From a virus, in the IMG/VR virus record IMGVR_UViG_3300044612_001598, positions 1 to 49,062 of that record: 49,062 nucleotides of DNA. The stretch is one strand, 5' to 3'. Every line of letters starts with the position of its first letter. Position 1 is the stretch's first letter. Below the pieces are notes generated by a model, which had not been told where the DNA came from, searched no databases, and was given only the letters and a program-made list of their open reading frames with translations. A program made the position numbers and the translations under genes. Below, in pieces: positions 30,831 to 38,658 of the stretch.

Positions 30831-30980
30831 CTAGGATTGTGTTGCTTGACTATAATGTAAATCACAGAGATCAACAATTCTGCTTTCAGAGTTTGCCCAA
30901 ATCTGCGTACTTTCGTCCTCGCACAACTCTTCCTCACACATAAACATGTTGAGGTTTTTAGTATGCTTTAGGGCGATCAT
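30831..30980 (-). CDS. Small zinc-finger-like protein in an apparent gap
   Basis: 49 residues, starting in an ATGA overlap with the gene above and filling what looks like noncoding DNA. MCEEELCEDES and VDLCDLHYS echo the Cys and CxxH layout of the gene at 21918. Function unknown. Confidence 0.5.
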   Translation of the reverse strand: MIALKHTKNLNMFMCEEELCEDESTQIWANSESRIVDLCDLHYSQATQS

Positions 30981-31405
30981 TGCTCTATTCTATCATAGTC
31001 TTCTGGTAGCAGTTTCTTTAGTTCTTTGTATGCCCCAGAAATTTTCTTCATTGCGTTATAGTTGGGCTCTGCGCCCATTAGGTCTCCATATGTGTCAAAA
31101 TATAATATCTCAGGCTCTACATCACTAACAAACTTATTTAATGATGACTGGACATCATCTATATATTGGTAAGCCCAATCTCTTGAGTCTGAAATAAATT
31201 TTAAGAAAGCCTCCTGATCCAGATTGCTCCTATTTTTGTTTATTTCTTGCAACTCTGTAAACTTTTCTGACACTATTGTTTTATCTAGGTGTGCTTTTAT
31301 CAACTCTAATGTTACTGAAGATATCTTGAGCCTTAGTCTAATATTTTTATAAACCAAAAAGAAAAATATAAAAACAAAAATTACAAATGCAAAAAAATCA
31401 AACAT
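30977..31405 (-). CDS. Membrane-anchored hypothetical protein
   Basis: 142 residues. One Phe/Val-rich membrane helix at residues 3-20, followed by a charged helical cytoplasmic-type domain. GGGAGATAAG ribosome site. No family recognised. Confidence 0.6.
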   Translation of the reverse strand: MFDFFAFVIFVFIFFFLVYKNIRLRLKISSVTLELIKAHLDKTIVSEKFTELQEINKNRSNLDQEAFLKFISDSRDWAYQYIDDVQSSLNKFVSDVEPEILYFDTYGDLMGAEPNYNAMKKISGAYKELKKLLPEDYDRIEQ

Positions 31406-31407
31406 AT

Positions 31408-31992
31408 TTAACTTATCTCCCTTACTTCAAAATTTCCCCATTTTGCTGCTCTAACAAAAACAACATCTCTTAAATGTTCATCTGTGTCTTCTAGGTGATG
31501 CCAATCATTTATGTGATAGTTTTTTGATTTTTCTAATGCATCTTCTTCTGATTCTGCATTAATTGGTAGTTCATATACATCCCTTATTGTTGATGTAACT
31601 ATATATTTCTTGCTTCCAGTTCCAAAACCTTCCAAGCCATCTTTATACTTAAATGTTTCAACTAAAAATTCACCATCTACAAGTTTGTAATTTTCGTTTC
31701 CAATAAACATAATTATAAACTTTTTTTCTAAAGTATGTGTACTTCCAAGCATCTCTATTTTGCAGACATCTGAAAGACAGACAATAGAAGTTATCCCAGA
31801 ATCAGAAGGTTCATCTGTTATTGTGATATTTTTTTTATATTTAAATTTTGCCTTAACAAGTGTTAGTAGTCTTTCTCTTATATCTTTTTTATTGCTAATG
31901 TCTATGTCTTCAAGTGGTAAACTAGATACTAAAAATAAATCATCAGTGATCCAGGTTCCAGCACTTCCATATTTTAGAATAAACTCTTTCAA
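31408..31992 (-). CDS. Hypothetical protein
   Basis: 194 residues with beta-rich N-terminus and a C-terminal YELPINAESEEDALEKS module like that of the protein at 14251-14670. Overlaps the next upstream gene by 4 bases. Unknown. Confidence 0.6.
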   Translation of the reverse strand: MKEFILKYGSAGTWITDDLFLVSSLPLEDIDISNKKDIRERLLTLVKAKFKYKKNITITDEPSDSGITSIVCLSDVCKIEMLGSTHTLEKKFIIMFIGNENYKLVDGEFLVETFKYKDGLEGFGTGSKKYIVTSTIRDVYELPINAESEEDALEKSKNYHINDWHHLEDTDEHLRDVVFVRAAKWGNFEVREIS

Positions 31993-32225
31993 AGGTCTTT
32001 ACCACCATCTCTTACTAATAACACAATTGCACCGTTGTCTTCTAGTGCTTTTTTTACACGAACCATATACTCTACTGCAATTTTCCTGTCTTCACCAGGT
32101 AATTTCATAAACTGATCCTCGCTTGCCTTTACTGTTAAGAAGTTATCATTATCGATTATCTGTAATGAAAAATTTTTTGGAGGTGTTATTGAATGAAAAG
32201 CCTTTTTCATGTTTATTGTATACAT
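31989..32225 (-). CDS. Small hypothetical protein
   Basis: 78 residues from an ATG overlapping the upstream stop (TAATG). Alpha/beta; no motif recognised. Confidence 0.55.
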   Translation of the reverse strand: MYTINMKKAFHSITPPKNFSLQIIDNDNFLTVKASEDQFMKLPGEDRKIAVEYMVRVKKALEDNGAIVLLVRDGGKDL

Positions 32226-32395
32226 TATCTTTTATCTTTTTCTACTGGATCTAATCTGTCCCAAAACCCACCAGAATTTCCCTGGTAAACTTCCCCAGTT
32301 TCACGATCAATCAGCAGCCATTTATTGGGAGATTTTGTATGAATCACTAGGTCAACGGGATAGTCTAAGTCTTCGTATTCTTTATGACTTCTCAT
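32225..32395 (-). CDS. Small hypothetical protein
   Basis: 56 residues. ATG 32395 is picked by the GGAGGAGA ribosome site. LLIDRETGEVYQGNSGGFWDRLD is a short beta-rich region common in phage small proteins. Coupled to both neighbours. Confidence 0.6.
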   Translation of the reverse strand: MRSHKEYEDLDYPVDLVIHTKSPNKWLLIDRETGEVYQGNSGGFWDRLDPVEKDKR

Positions 32396-32600
32396 CTTCT
32401 CTCCTCCAATGCAAGTATGATTTAATATAAACGGCTGCATATGCTAGAGCACTAAATATGAACCCATACTGGTCTGTATATAAGGCATAGGCTATCCACA
32501 GCACTTCATTAAATAAAAGTACGATCCAACCCCAGATAGTCTTTCGACCTACAAAAAATATACCAGTTACGCCTATTACGGCAAGAATCCATGACCACAT
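32382..32600 (-). CDS. Small multi-pass membrane protein
   Basis: 72 residues with three likely membrane helices (VIGVTGIFFVG, WIVLLFNEVLWIAYALY, YGFIFSALAYAAVY). The WG...FNE.LWIAYALYT pattern resembles a fragment of PnuC-type transporters. Function open. Confidence 0.55.
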   Translation of the reverse strand: MWSWILAVIGVTGIFFVGRKTIWGWIVLLFNEVLWIAYALYTDQYGFIFSALAYAAVYIKSYLHWRREDEKS

Positions 32601-32624
32601 AGTTACCTATTTCTTTAAACTCTA

Positions 32625-33062
32625 TTATACCAGAAAGTCGCTACAGATTGCAAATGGCTTTGTTTCAAAATCATCTTCGTTAAACTCCTCTAAATGAACA
32701 ATTATAGTATTACTTACTATTTCTTTTCCAGGATATGTCCATATATGCTTACTGCTTGTAAGAGTAAATGAGTCTTCTTGATGCCAAAAAAATCTTGTAT
32801 GTGAATAATCATTTATAAATTTTTCAAGAGACAGAAGGTCTTTGCAGTGAAACCATGCATGAGGATTGACCGCACCTATAAAATCTTCATCTATTTTATA
32901 CTTAGGATAGTCATGTCCAAGAAAGAATCCTTCACCATCTTGAAACCATATATCTATTTCAACCTCAAAGCCATCTTCTATAGCCTTAGAAATATACTCT
33001 GGGCTATTCTCTAACTCTGGTTTTGGTCCTCGTGTATTTCCACGATGTGCTATTTTAATCAT
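32625..33062 (-). CDS. Glycerophosphodiester phosphodiesterase-like protein
   Basis: 145 residues. IAHRGN (His6-Arg7), EVEIDIW (Glu35-Asp37) and LGHDY (His50-Asp51) match the GDPD catalytic set (HRG, ExD, HD). Shorter than full GDPD enzymes, so activity or substrate may differ. Overlaps the HAD-nucleotidyltransferase gene, consistent with a role in glycerophosphate or polyol-phosphate polymers such as teichoic acids. Confidence 0.7.
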   Translation of the reverse strand: MIKIAHRGNTRGPKPELENSPEYISKAIEDGFEVEIDIWFQDGEGFFLGHDYPKYKIDEDFIGAVNPHAWFHCKDLLSLEKFINDYSHTRFFWHQEDSFTLTSSKHIWTYPGKEIVSNTIIVHLEEFNEDDFETKPFAICSDFLV

Positions 33063-34419
33063 TATCTCTCCTATAGTTGTAGTTGTTTAAATCTTCTGGG
33101 GTTCCTATTCCCCACATTTTTTTAATATTGCTTGCAAACACCCTCTTATTGTCCGCAATCGCCTCATTAAAAACAGGGCAAACATAAAATTCATTGTTTG
33201 TTCTAATATCTTTATCTATCATCTGCTCAGCATACTTAACAAAGTCTGAACCATGTTTCCAATAATAAATCCCAACTGTTGCTATGTTGCTAATTGGTTT
33301 TTTCTCTGCAACCTCTGTAACTAGACCATCTGAGTTAATTTTTGCATAAGACCATTTTGGGTGTGTAGACTCAAATGTAGCAATTCCTCCATCTGCATTT
33401 TTTGTCATTAGTTCATAGATAAACTTCCTGCTATTCCATTCAACTATCTGATCGGAATTAGCCAAGATCAGTGGGCTCTCATTATCTATATATTCTTTTG
33501 CTAATAGGCAAGTAACTGCTGCTCCTTCTGTTATCCCATCTACCTGCACAATATTGCAGTCTGGAGTTATAAGGTTAAGTAGGTAAGACAGATTATATTT
33601 CTCATAATGTTCTTTTTGAACTATGTAGGTGTATGTTGCATTTACCCCTATAGACTCCACTACAGCCTGAATCATGGGCTTTCCGTCTACTTCCACTAAC
33701 GGCTTAGGGAATACATATCCAGCATCCTTAAAACGGCTTCCAAGGCCTGCCATTGGTATTAAAACATTAAGTCCTTGATCTTTCCATGTACTTTTTCCAG
33801 ATTGCAAAAGACTAATAGCCTTATTAATCTTATCCTCTGCAAGGTCTGCTCTATTTTTAATTTCAATCAGGGTAGCCTTGCTATCTCTTGCAGCAAGTTT
33901 ACCAACAAGGCTATCCTCAAAAATAACAGTCTCATCTGCAATCACACCAAAGTAAGACATAGCCTTCCAGTACATTTCTGGGTGAGGCTTTGGATGCTTT
34001 ACGTCTTCATTACTTACAACATAGTCTATTAAGTGTACGATGCCTAGCCCCTCTAAGCAATCAAAGACAGTATTACGAATACTATTACTTGCTACCGCTA
34101 TATTAATCTTATTGTCTTTAATTATTGTAAGTAGTCTAATTAGTTCTTTGTCTTCTGGAATATTTGAAAACATATTACTTGTTATTTCTTGCTTAAGTCT
34201 CCAGACACTATCAAAACTTTCTTCTGGAAGATCCTTATATTTATTCAAAAGACTTAGTTTAGCCTTTGTTGTAAGCCCTTCATATATGTTTTCTTGTTCC
34301 TCTTTAGTAATTATATAGTCAGGACTTAGTGCTCTCAAAGCATCGTTAAGTGCATCAAAGTGAATAGTCTTGCTATCAACAAGAACTCCATCTAAGTCAA
34401 AAACTATTAGGCTAGTCAT
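33055..34419 (-). CDS. HAD phosphatase - sugar nucleotidyltransferase fusion
   Basis: 454 residues in two domains. Residues 1-~205: HAD hydrolase of the beta-phosphoglucomutase type (LIVFDLDGVLVDS, ASNSI motif II, HPKPHPEMYW, IFEDSLVG). Residues ~215-454: NTP_transferase fold (LIPMAGLGSRFKDAG signature, PKPLVEVDGKPM). Such fusions could make a free sugar or polyol and an activated NDP-sugar. Lies between GT61-like and GDPD-like genes. Confidence 0.85.
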   Translation of the reverse strand: MTSLIVFDLDGVLVDSKTIHFDALNDALRALSPDYIITKEEQENIYEGLTTKAKLSLLNKYKDLPEESFDSVWRLKQEITSNMFSNIPEDKELIRLLTIIKDNKINIAVASNSIRNTVFDCLEGLGIVHLIDYVVSNEDVKHPKPHPEMYWKAMSYFGVIADETVIFEDSLVGKLAARDSKATLIEIKNRADLAEDKINKAISLLQSGKSTWKDQGLNVLIPMAGLGSRFKDAGYVFPKPLVEVDGKPMIQAVVESIGVNATYTYIVQKEHYEKYNLSYLLNLITPDCNIVQVDGITEGAAVTCLLAKEYIDNESPLILANSDQIVEWNSRKFIYELMTKNADGGIATFESTHPKWSYAKINSDGLVTEVAEKKPISNIATVGIYYWKHGSDFVKYAEQMIDKDIRTNNEFYVCPVFNEAIADNKRVFASNIKKMWGIGTPEDLNNYNYRRDND

Positions 34420-35374
34420 TTAAAATCCCCATTATGTATTTATTTAATTTTATTTTATTTATAATTTCTGTGCTATTTCTAAGACTTGGAATCATTATAA
34501 AGATATGAGCCATATTAAATAAAAGACCTGGGTATAGGGAGTGTAGAGTTTCTTTTCCATTTGAAACCATTGGCACCTCTAACTCAATAATAGTTTGATT
34601 TTTTTTCATTAGCAATCCATTTACAAGCCCAGCACTAGTTGGTGAAACTAATGTCTTTACAGAATCAAAATACGCTATCTGATCTTCAAAAGATTCAAAA
34701 TCTTCTGGACAAATTATTTCAAAACCCATAGAGTAAAAATAATCAGACAGTTTCTGTTCAGAATCTACCCTGTCGTCATTTAAAAAATTAAAGTTTTCTG
34801 GATCTCTACCAGCAAAGAGCCCCTTGTTTTTTCTTTTTCTTGTTTTTTCTCTACTCAAAAAAACTTTTCTATATGGATCTACAGATTCTTTAGGACGATA
34901 TTTTTCTATAAGTTCTGATACAGCATTAACTCCTTCTGAAAAAGTGCTAACGGATGTTACATATGACACATTATTTATTTTTAATGCTGTTCTTTTATCA
35001 AGATGAATTAATTCGTAGTTTATGCCTTCGTCAACTAAAGCATCAAGGAAAAACTTATAAAAAGAATTTAGACTTTCTGATCCATCTTTTTCAAAACAGT
35101 TGATAATAAATTTTGTTGAAGGATATTTTTTGTTATATACAAGTATGTGTGATAAAGTATCTGATACTGCATGATAGTAGGATGTTGGCAAGTTTATAAA
35201 AAATTTATTTTCACTGGAGCATACGTCTAACTTATAGTAAAAAAAATCATTTTCTTCTTTTGATAGTTCTTTTTTGCAATGTATGTCATTAAAGTCTTCT
35301 CCAGAAGTCAGGAGGTATACTGTGTCTGGTTCATATTTTAGGATATTCCTACTATCGTTAAAGAATACTAGCAT
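34412..35374 (-). CDS. GT61 (DUF563)-like glycosyltransferase, copy 1
   Basis: 320 residues. FLSREKTRKRKNKG and a C-terminal GFEIICPEDFESFEDQIAYF, LVSPTSAGLVN, IIELEVP set match GT61/DUF563 glycosyltransferases (families of glycan xylosyl- and other transferases). Tandem with a homologous copy; overlaps it by 7 bases. Acceptor unknown. Confidence 0.75.
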   Translation of the reverse strand: MLVFFNDSRNILKYEPDTVYLLTSGEDFNDIHCKKELSKEENDFFYYKLDVCSSENKFFINLPTSYYHAVSDTLSHILVYNKKYPSTKFIINCFEKDGSESLNSFYKFFLDALVDEGINYELIHLDKRTALKINNVSYVTSVSTFSEGVNAVSELIEKYRPKESVDPYRKVFLSREKTRKRKNKGLFAGRDPENFNFLNDDRVDSEQKLSDYFYSMGFEIICPEDFESFEDQIAYFDSVKTLVSPTSAGLVNGLLMKKNQTIIELEVPMVSNGKETLHSLYPGLLFNMAHIFIMIPSLRNSTEIINKIKLNKYIMGILND

Positions 35375-36321
35375 GTCTCCTCCATTATAAGTCCTCTTAT
35401 TATACTGTTTGAGTCCATTATCTTTAAAACATCTTCTGACGATCTCATTGACGGAATAGAAAAATAAACCAGACTCTTAGCCCAGGCAATTGGTGCATAG
35501 TGTTGGTGTATAGTACTCTCTCCCTGAACCATCATAGGTATGGTTAGTTCAACGACCTGGCATCCATCCTTCATAAAGCACATGTTGATTAGCCCTGCTC
35601 CCGTAGGAGATATCAATGTCTTAACTGAACTAAAGTATTTTATCTGATCCTCAAAAGAGTCAAAGTCTTCTGGATAAACAATCTCAAATCCATTAGATTT
35701 TAAGTATGATTCAAGTGCTAACTCATCCGACATTCTCGCAGAATCATCTTTTATTTTTAATGTCTCTGGGTCCCTATCTCCAGTTATCCAAGATCCAGTT
35801 TTATACTTTGTCTTTCCTCTACTACAGTATACCTTTCTAAATGGACTACCTTCAAAATGATAAGGACTTGAAACACTATACAGGTTGGTGACAAAATTAT
35901 CTGTTAACTTTGGGGATGAATAATAATAAAAATCTTTTATTAAAAACCTTTTATCCATAACTTTATATTCTAAAAGATCTACAAATGTATGCTTTACTTT
36001 ATTCATTTTTAAAACTTTAATAAAAAACAGAACATGTTCTTGTAGCATGTTCTCAGGTGGTGCACCGCTTAGGATAAAAAAATGAGTCTCTTTATTCTTG
36101 TTAAACTCTTGAAGTATAATCCCTAATGATTGCATAAATGTATGGTAGTATCTATCAGATAGTATAACTACACATTTACTCGCTGCATTGTCAAAAACAT
36201 AATAGTCTTTAAAGTCTTCTATTTTTTCTATATTTGGTGGAGAATAATAGGTGCCTGAAAACTCTAAGGAATAAACTCCCTCAAAGATTTCTGGCTTTGT
36301 TTCTTGTCCTAGAACTAACAC
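35368..36321 (-). CDS. GT61 (DUF563)-like glycosyltransferase, copy 2
   Basis: 317 residues from GTG at 36321. Same motifs as copy 1 (YCSRGKTKYK, GFEIVYPEDFDSFEDQIKYF, LISPTGAGLIN, VVELTIPM). The conserved C-terminal cores contrast with divergent N-termini, so an old tandem duplication is likely. Confidence 0.75.
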   Translation of the reverse strand: MLVLGQETKPEIFEGVYSLEFSGTYYSPPNIEKIEDFKDYYVFDNAASKCVVILSDRYYHTFMQSLGIILQEFNKNKETHFFILSGAPPENMLQEHVLFFIKVLKMNKVKHTFVDLLEYKVMDKRFLIKDFYYYSSPKLTDNFVTNLYSVSSPYHFEGSPFRKVYCSRGKTKYKTGSWITGDRDPETLKIKDDSARMSDELALESYLKSNGFEIVYPEDFDSFEDQIKYFSSVKTLISPTGAGLINMCFMKDGCQVVELTIPMMVQGESTIHQHYAPIAWAKSLVYFSIPSMRSSEDVLKIMDSNSIIRGLIMEETC

Positions 36322-36609
36322 TTATTGAGACTCCATTGTAAGATATTGCCATGTACTAGCCCAATCAGATTTACTTTTATGTCGTGAGAACTCCTTAGAC
36401 ATTTGTCCATTTTCTAAGTATACTCCACCCCAAACACCCCACTCTTTTTGAGAAACGCCAACAGCAAAACACATTTTTGCAACAGGACAGCCAGAGCATA
36501 ATTTATCTATTGCTGGCCTAAGTAACTCATCTTCTTCATATTTATCAAAAAATAAATTTGTATCGTAATCCAAACATACAGCATCATCTTTCCATTTATG
36601 CTTTGGCAT
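36322..36609 (-). CDS. WhiB-family transcription regulator
   Basis: 95 residues. Four Cys (C12, C38, C41, C47) in CxxC spacing bind the 4Fe-4S cluster, and GVWGGVYLENG (58-68) is the WhiB tryptophan/glycine turn. Specific to actinobacteria and their phages; phage WhiB proteins act on host SigA. It may regulate the phage promoters or the host. Stop abuts the GT61 start. Confidence 0.93.
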   Translation of the reverse strand: MPKHKWKDDAVCLDYDTNLFFDKYEEDELLRPAIDKLCSGCPVAKMCFAVGVSQKEWGVWGGVYLENGQMSKEFSRHKSKSDWASTWQYLTMESQ

Positions 36610-36610
36610 G

Positions 36611-36820
36611 TTAACTCACAAACTTGTCTGGTATATCCCATCCACTTCTTGAAGGTACAAAACGACGCTGTAGGTGCCATTTGCCATCTACAAAGGCCCC
36701 CTGTGGGGCAGTTCTACCCTTCTCAGAAGGATAAGAGTTGACAACAGTCCATCCGTCCCAAACCAATGACTTGTTTGAACTTACAATTTTTTCCATTTGA
36801 TCTAATGATTTAATTTGCAT
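36611..36820 (-). CDS. Small hypothetical protein
   Basis: 69 residues, Trp-rich and basic (LVWDGWTVVNSYPS, GKWHLQRRFVPSRSGW). Compact beta domain likely. Immediately upstream of whiB. Confidence 0.6.
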   Translation of the reverse strand: MQIKSLDQMEKIVSSNKSLVWDGWTVVNSYPSEKGRTAPQGAFVDGKWHLQRRFVPSRSGWDIPDKFVS

Positions 36821-36834
36821 TGTTATTCTTTCTG

Positions 36835-37185
36835 CTAGTATCTAAAAATGCCGTATTCGACATTGTTGTTTTTTGCTTCATCAACAAGTTTTGAGACCTG
36901 CTCTCTTTCTTTACTTAAAAAAGCAAAGTAGTTTATTTCTGAAATATTTTCTGTTATCCACCAAGGTGGAACTGGCTTGTATTTAATTTTTTTACCACGA
37001 GCCTTTAGGCCACGCTCTGAAAGATTTGCAAATTCCATAGCCATTGAATTGATATTTGCTGGTCCTGCAGAGTAGATATGGAAGTCTGGATCTTCTTCTT
37101 TTAAAGAAGACATTGTGACTGCCATGGCTCTAAGAAAAACCTGGTAGTCGTCAAAACTACTGGTTCCTTGAATCCCCACTATCAT
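36835..37185 (-). CDS. SLOG/DUF2493-like protein
   Basis: 116 residues from ATG 37185. MIVGIQGTSSFDDY and a HIYSAGPANINSMAMEFA region match the G-x-R/S-S-F-D...SGGAxGaD pattern of the SLOG/YspA (DUF2493) nucleotide-binding fold. Some SLOG proteins sense nucleotides in defence. Moderate confidence. Overlaps the upstream gene. Confidence 0.6.
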   Translation of the reverse strand: MIVGIQGTSSFDDYQVFLRAMAVTMSSLKEEDPDFHIYSAGPANINSMAMEFANLSERGLKARGKKIKYKPVPPWWITENISEINYFAFLSKEREQVSKLVDEAKNNNVEYGIFRY

Positions 37186-37579
37186 TTTTCTTCCCATCTC
37201 TAAGTTGATCCATTATAAACAGCATCTTATCTAATTGTACCTTATCCATACCCATCGTGTCAACTAGGGTAGCATTGGCTCCGTCTATCTCTGTTCCGTG
37301 CATTTCTGCACAATAAAAGGTTCCATCTTTTACAAAGTAGGCCTTGTTGTCAAAAATAACAACTTTTATATTTGTTCTTTCTTCCTGCTTGTCTGATTGA
37401 CGATCTTTCTTTTTCTTGTACAATTTTATTTCTGGAACCAAAGGGGAGATTATCTCATGGATATGGCTCTGACTATATCTGAAAGGGTTTTTAACAATAA
37501 CATTTGTTTTTGAAGATACGAGTTTTGTTGTGACAAACATGGCTAATAAGGTTAGTAAAGATCCCAAAAAATATTCCAT
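37157..37579 (-). CDS. Membrane-anchored hypothetical protein
   Basis: 140 residues. N-terminal helix (YFLGSLLTLLAMFVTTKLV) then a charged linker and an alpha/beta end. AGGAGG ribosome site. Unknown. Confidence 0.6.
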   Translation of the reverse strand: MEYFLGSLLTLLAMFVTTKLVSSKTNVIVKNPFRYSQSHIHEIISPLVPEIKLYKKKKDRQSDKQEERTNIKVVIFDNKAYFVKDGTFYCAEMHGTEIDGANATLVDTMGMDKVQLDKMLFIMDQLRDGKKNDSGDSRNQ

Positions 37580-37600
37580 AATTCCTCCTAAACAATTATA

Positions 37601-37939
37601 CTACCTATCTAATGAAATAATTCTTATTATTTCTTTTAGAGTGTATTGCTTATCTTTGTTTAGATTTGCTACCTCTATTTCATCTAATGCTTTTTGAGTT
37701 AGCCTAACTATTGGATTTTTTTCAGTTATATCCATATCTAAAAAACCTTCTTGCCATAAAGCCATAGTCTCACGAGAGAAATATGTTGATACTTCGCTGT
37801 GAAGTTCTGGACTTACATCAATTAGTTTTTCTGTAAAATTATAAACTGGATCGCCTGTATCCATATCTATACCAGCAACCTCTAACGCTCCAGCAAGTAT
37901 TAGTTTTTCAATAGCATCGTCTTCATCTTTAAACTCCAA
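37601..37939 (-). CDS. Hypothetical helical protein
   Basis: 112 residues from TTG 37939, 1 base after the upstream stop; a longer frame (142 residues from 38029) overlaps the SNase gene and is less likely. Acidic and helical. Start uncertain. Confidence 0.5.
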   Translation of the reverse strand: MEFKDEDDAIEKLILAGALEVAGIDMDTGDPVYNFTEKLIDVSPELHSEVSTYFSRETMALWQEGFLDMDITEKNPIVRLTQKALDEIEVANLNKDKQYTLKEIIRIISLDR

Positions 37940-37940
37940 A

Positions 37941-38348
37941 CTACTTACCAGACTTCTTTCTAGCCTTTGCAAGTGCTTGAAAATCTTTGATCTTTGTTTC
38001 CCCCATATAGCCCCAAGCATGACCATCATTAATCATCTTGTCATTGATAGACTCTGTATCTCCATCAAGGTATACCCAGCCAAGAATACGACCATACTTC
38101 TCTGAAGAGTCCATCTTTTCTGTCTTAATAACTACAGACTTGGCACTGTCAATAGCAGCCTTCAGATAAGCCTTTGCTTCTAGCCCTAGAACCTTTTCAG
38201 CCTTGTCTGTTGTTCGAGACTCAGGAGTGTCAATACCAGCCAGTCTAACTCTTGAACTAAAAGAAATATCAAACCCTAGATCAATATCCACATCAATGGT
38301 ATCTCCATCAACGACCTTTGTTACTTTTTTTACATAGTATTCAAACAT
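37941..38348 (-). CDS. Thermonuclease (staphylococcal nuclease fold)
   Basis: 135 residues from ATG 38348 with GGGGGAGAAAG ribosome site. KVVDGDTIDVDIDLG, RVRLAGIDTPE and KYGRILGWVYL match the SNase order of catalytic Asp, Arg and Glu/Arg segments. No signal peptide, so probably intracellular; likely degrades DNA. Confidence 0.9.
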   Translation of the reverse strand: MFEYYVKKVTKVVDGDTIDVDIDLGFDISFSSRVRLAGIDTPESRTTDKAEKVLGLEAKAYLKAAIDSAKSVVIKTEKMDSSEKYGRILGWVYLDGDTESINDKMINDGHAWGYMGETKIKDFQALAKARKKSGK

Positions 38349-38551
38349 TACTTTCTCCCCCATTGTATATAGTTCCATCCACGCTCATGTGCGTAGTAGA
38401 TGAATATTTTAACTACCGTTTCCCAAAACGCAATCGTTACGGAAAGAGCAGCATTGTTTGTTATCACATAAGCAACAGCAACAGAGGAAAGCGTTCCCCA
38501 TATGCGATAACTTAATGCCTTGGCAAAGGATCTAGCCTTAGTTACTGTCAT
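38348..38551 (-). CDS. DUF2061-family membrane protein, copy 1
   Basis: 67 residues. SFAKALSYRIWGTLSSVAVAYVIT...E..VKIFIYYAHERGWNYIQWG is the DUF2061 pattern: two membrane helices and an HERxW end. Role unknown. A second copy lies at 39981-40181. Confidence 0.82.
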   Translation of the reverse strand: MTVTKARSFAKALSYRIWGTLSSVAVAYVITNNAALSVTIAFWETVVKIFIYYAHERGWNYIQWGRK

Positions 38552-38658
38552 GACATAGTCTCGCTATCGTCTGGTCCACCAAACTTCTTGTCTATAATAT
38601 ATACCGCAACAAATGCAATTATAAGTGAGACAACAACTGCAATACCATTCTCTAACAT
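38548..38658 (-). CDS. Very small membrane peptide
   Basis: 36 residues; one hydrophobic helix (IAVVVSLIIAFVAVYII) and a charged end. Abuts the CysC-like gene and overlaps the DUF2061 start. Confidence 0.5.
   Translation of the reverse strand: MLENGIAVVVSLIIAFVAVYIIDKKFGGPDDSETMS

Noticed and set aside
37939-38029. Upstream extension of the 37601-37939 gene
   Set aside because: It would overlap the SNase C-terminus by about 90 bases; a start right after the SNase stop is simpler.
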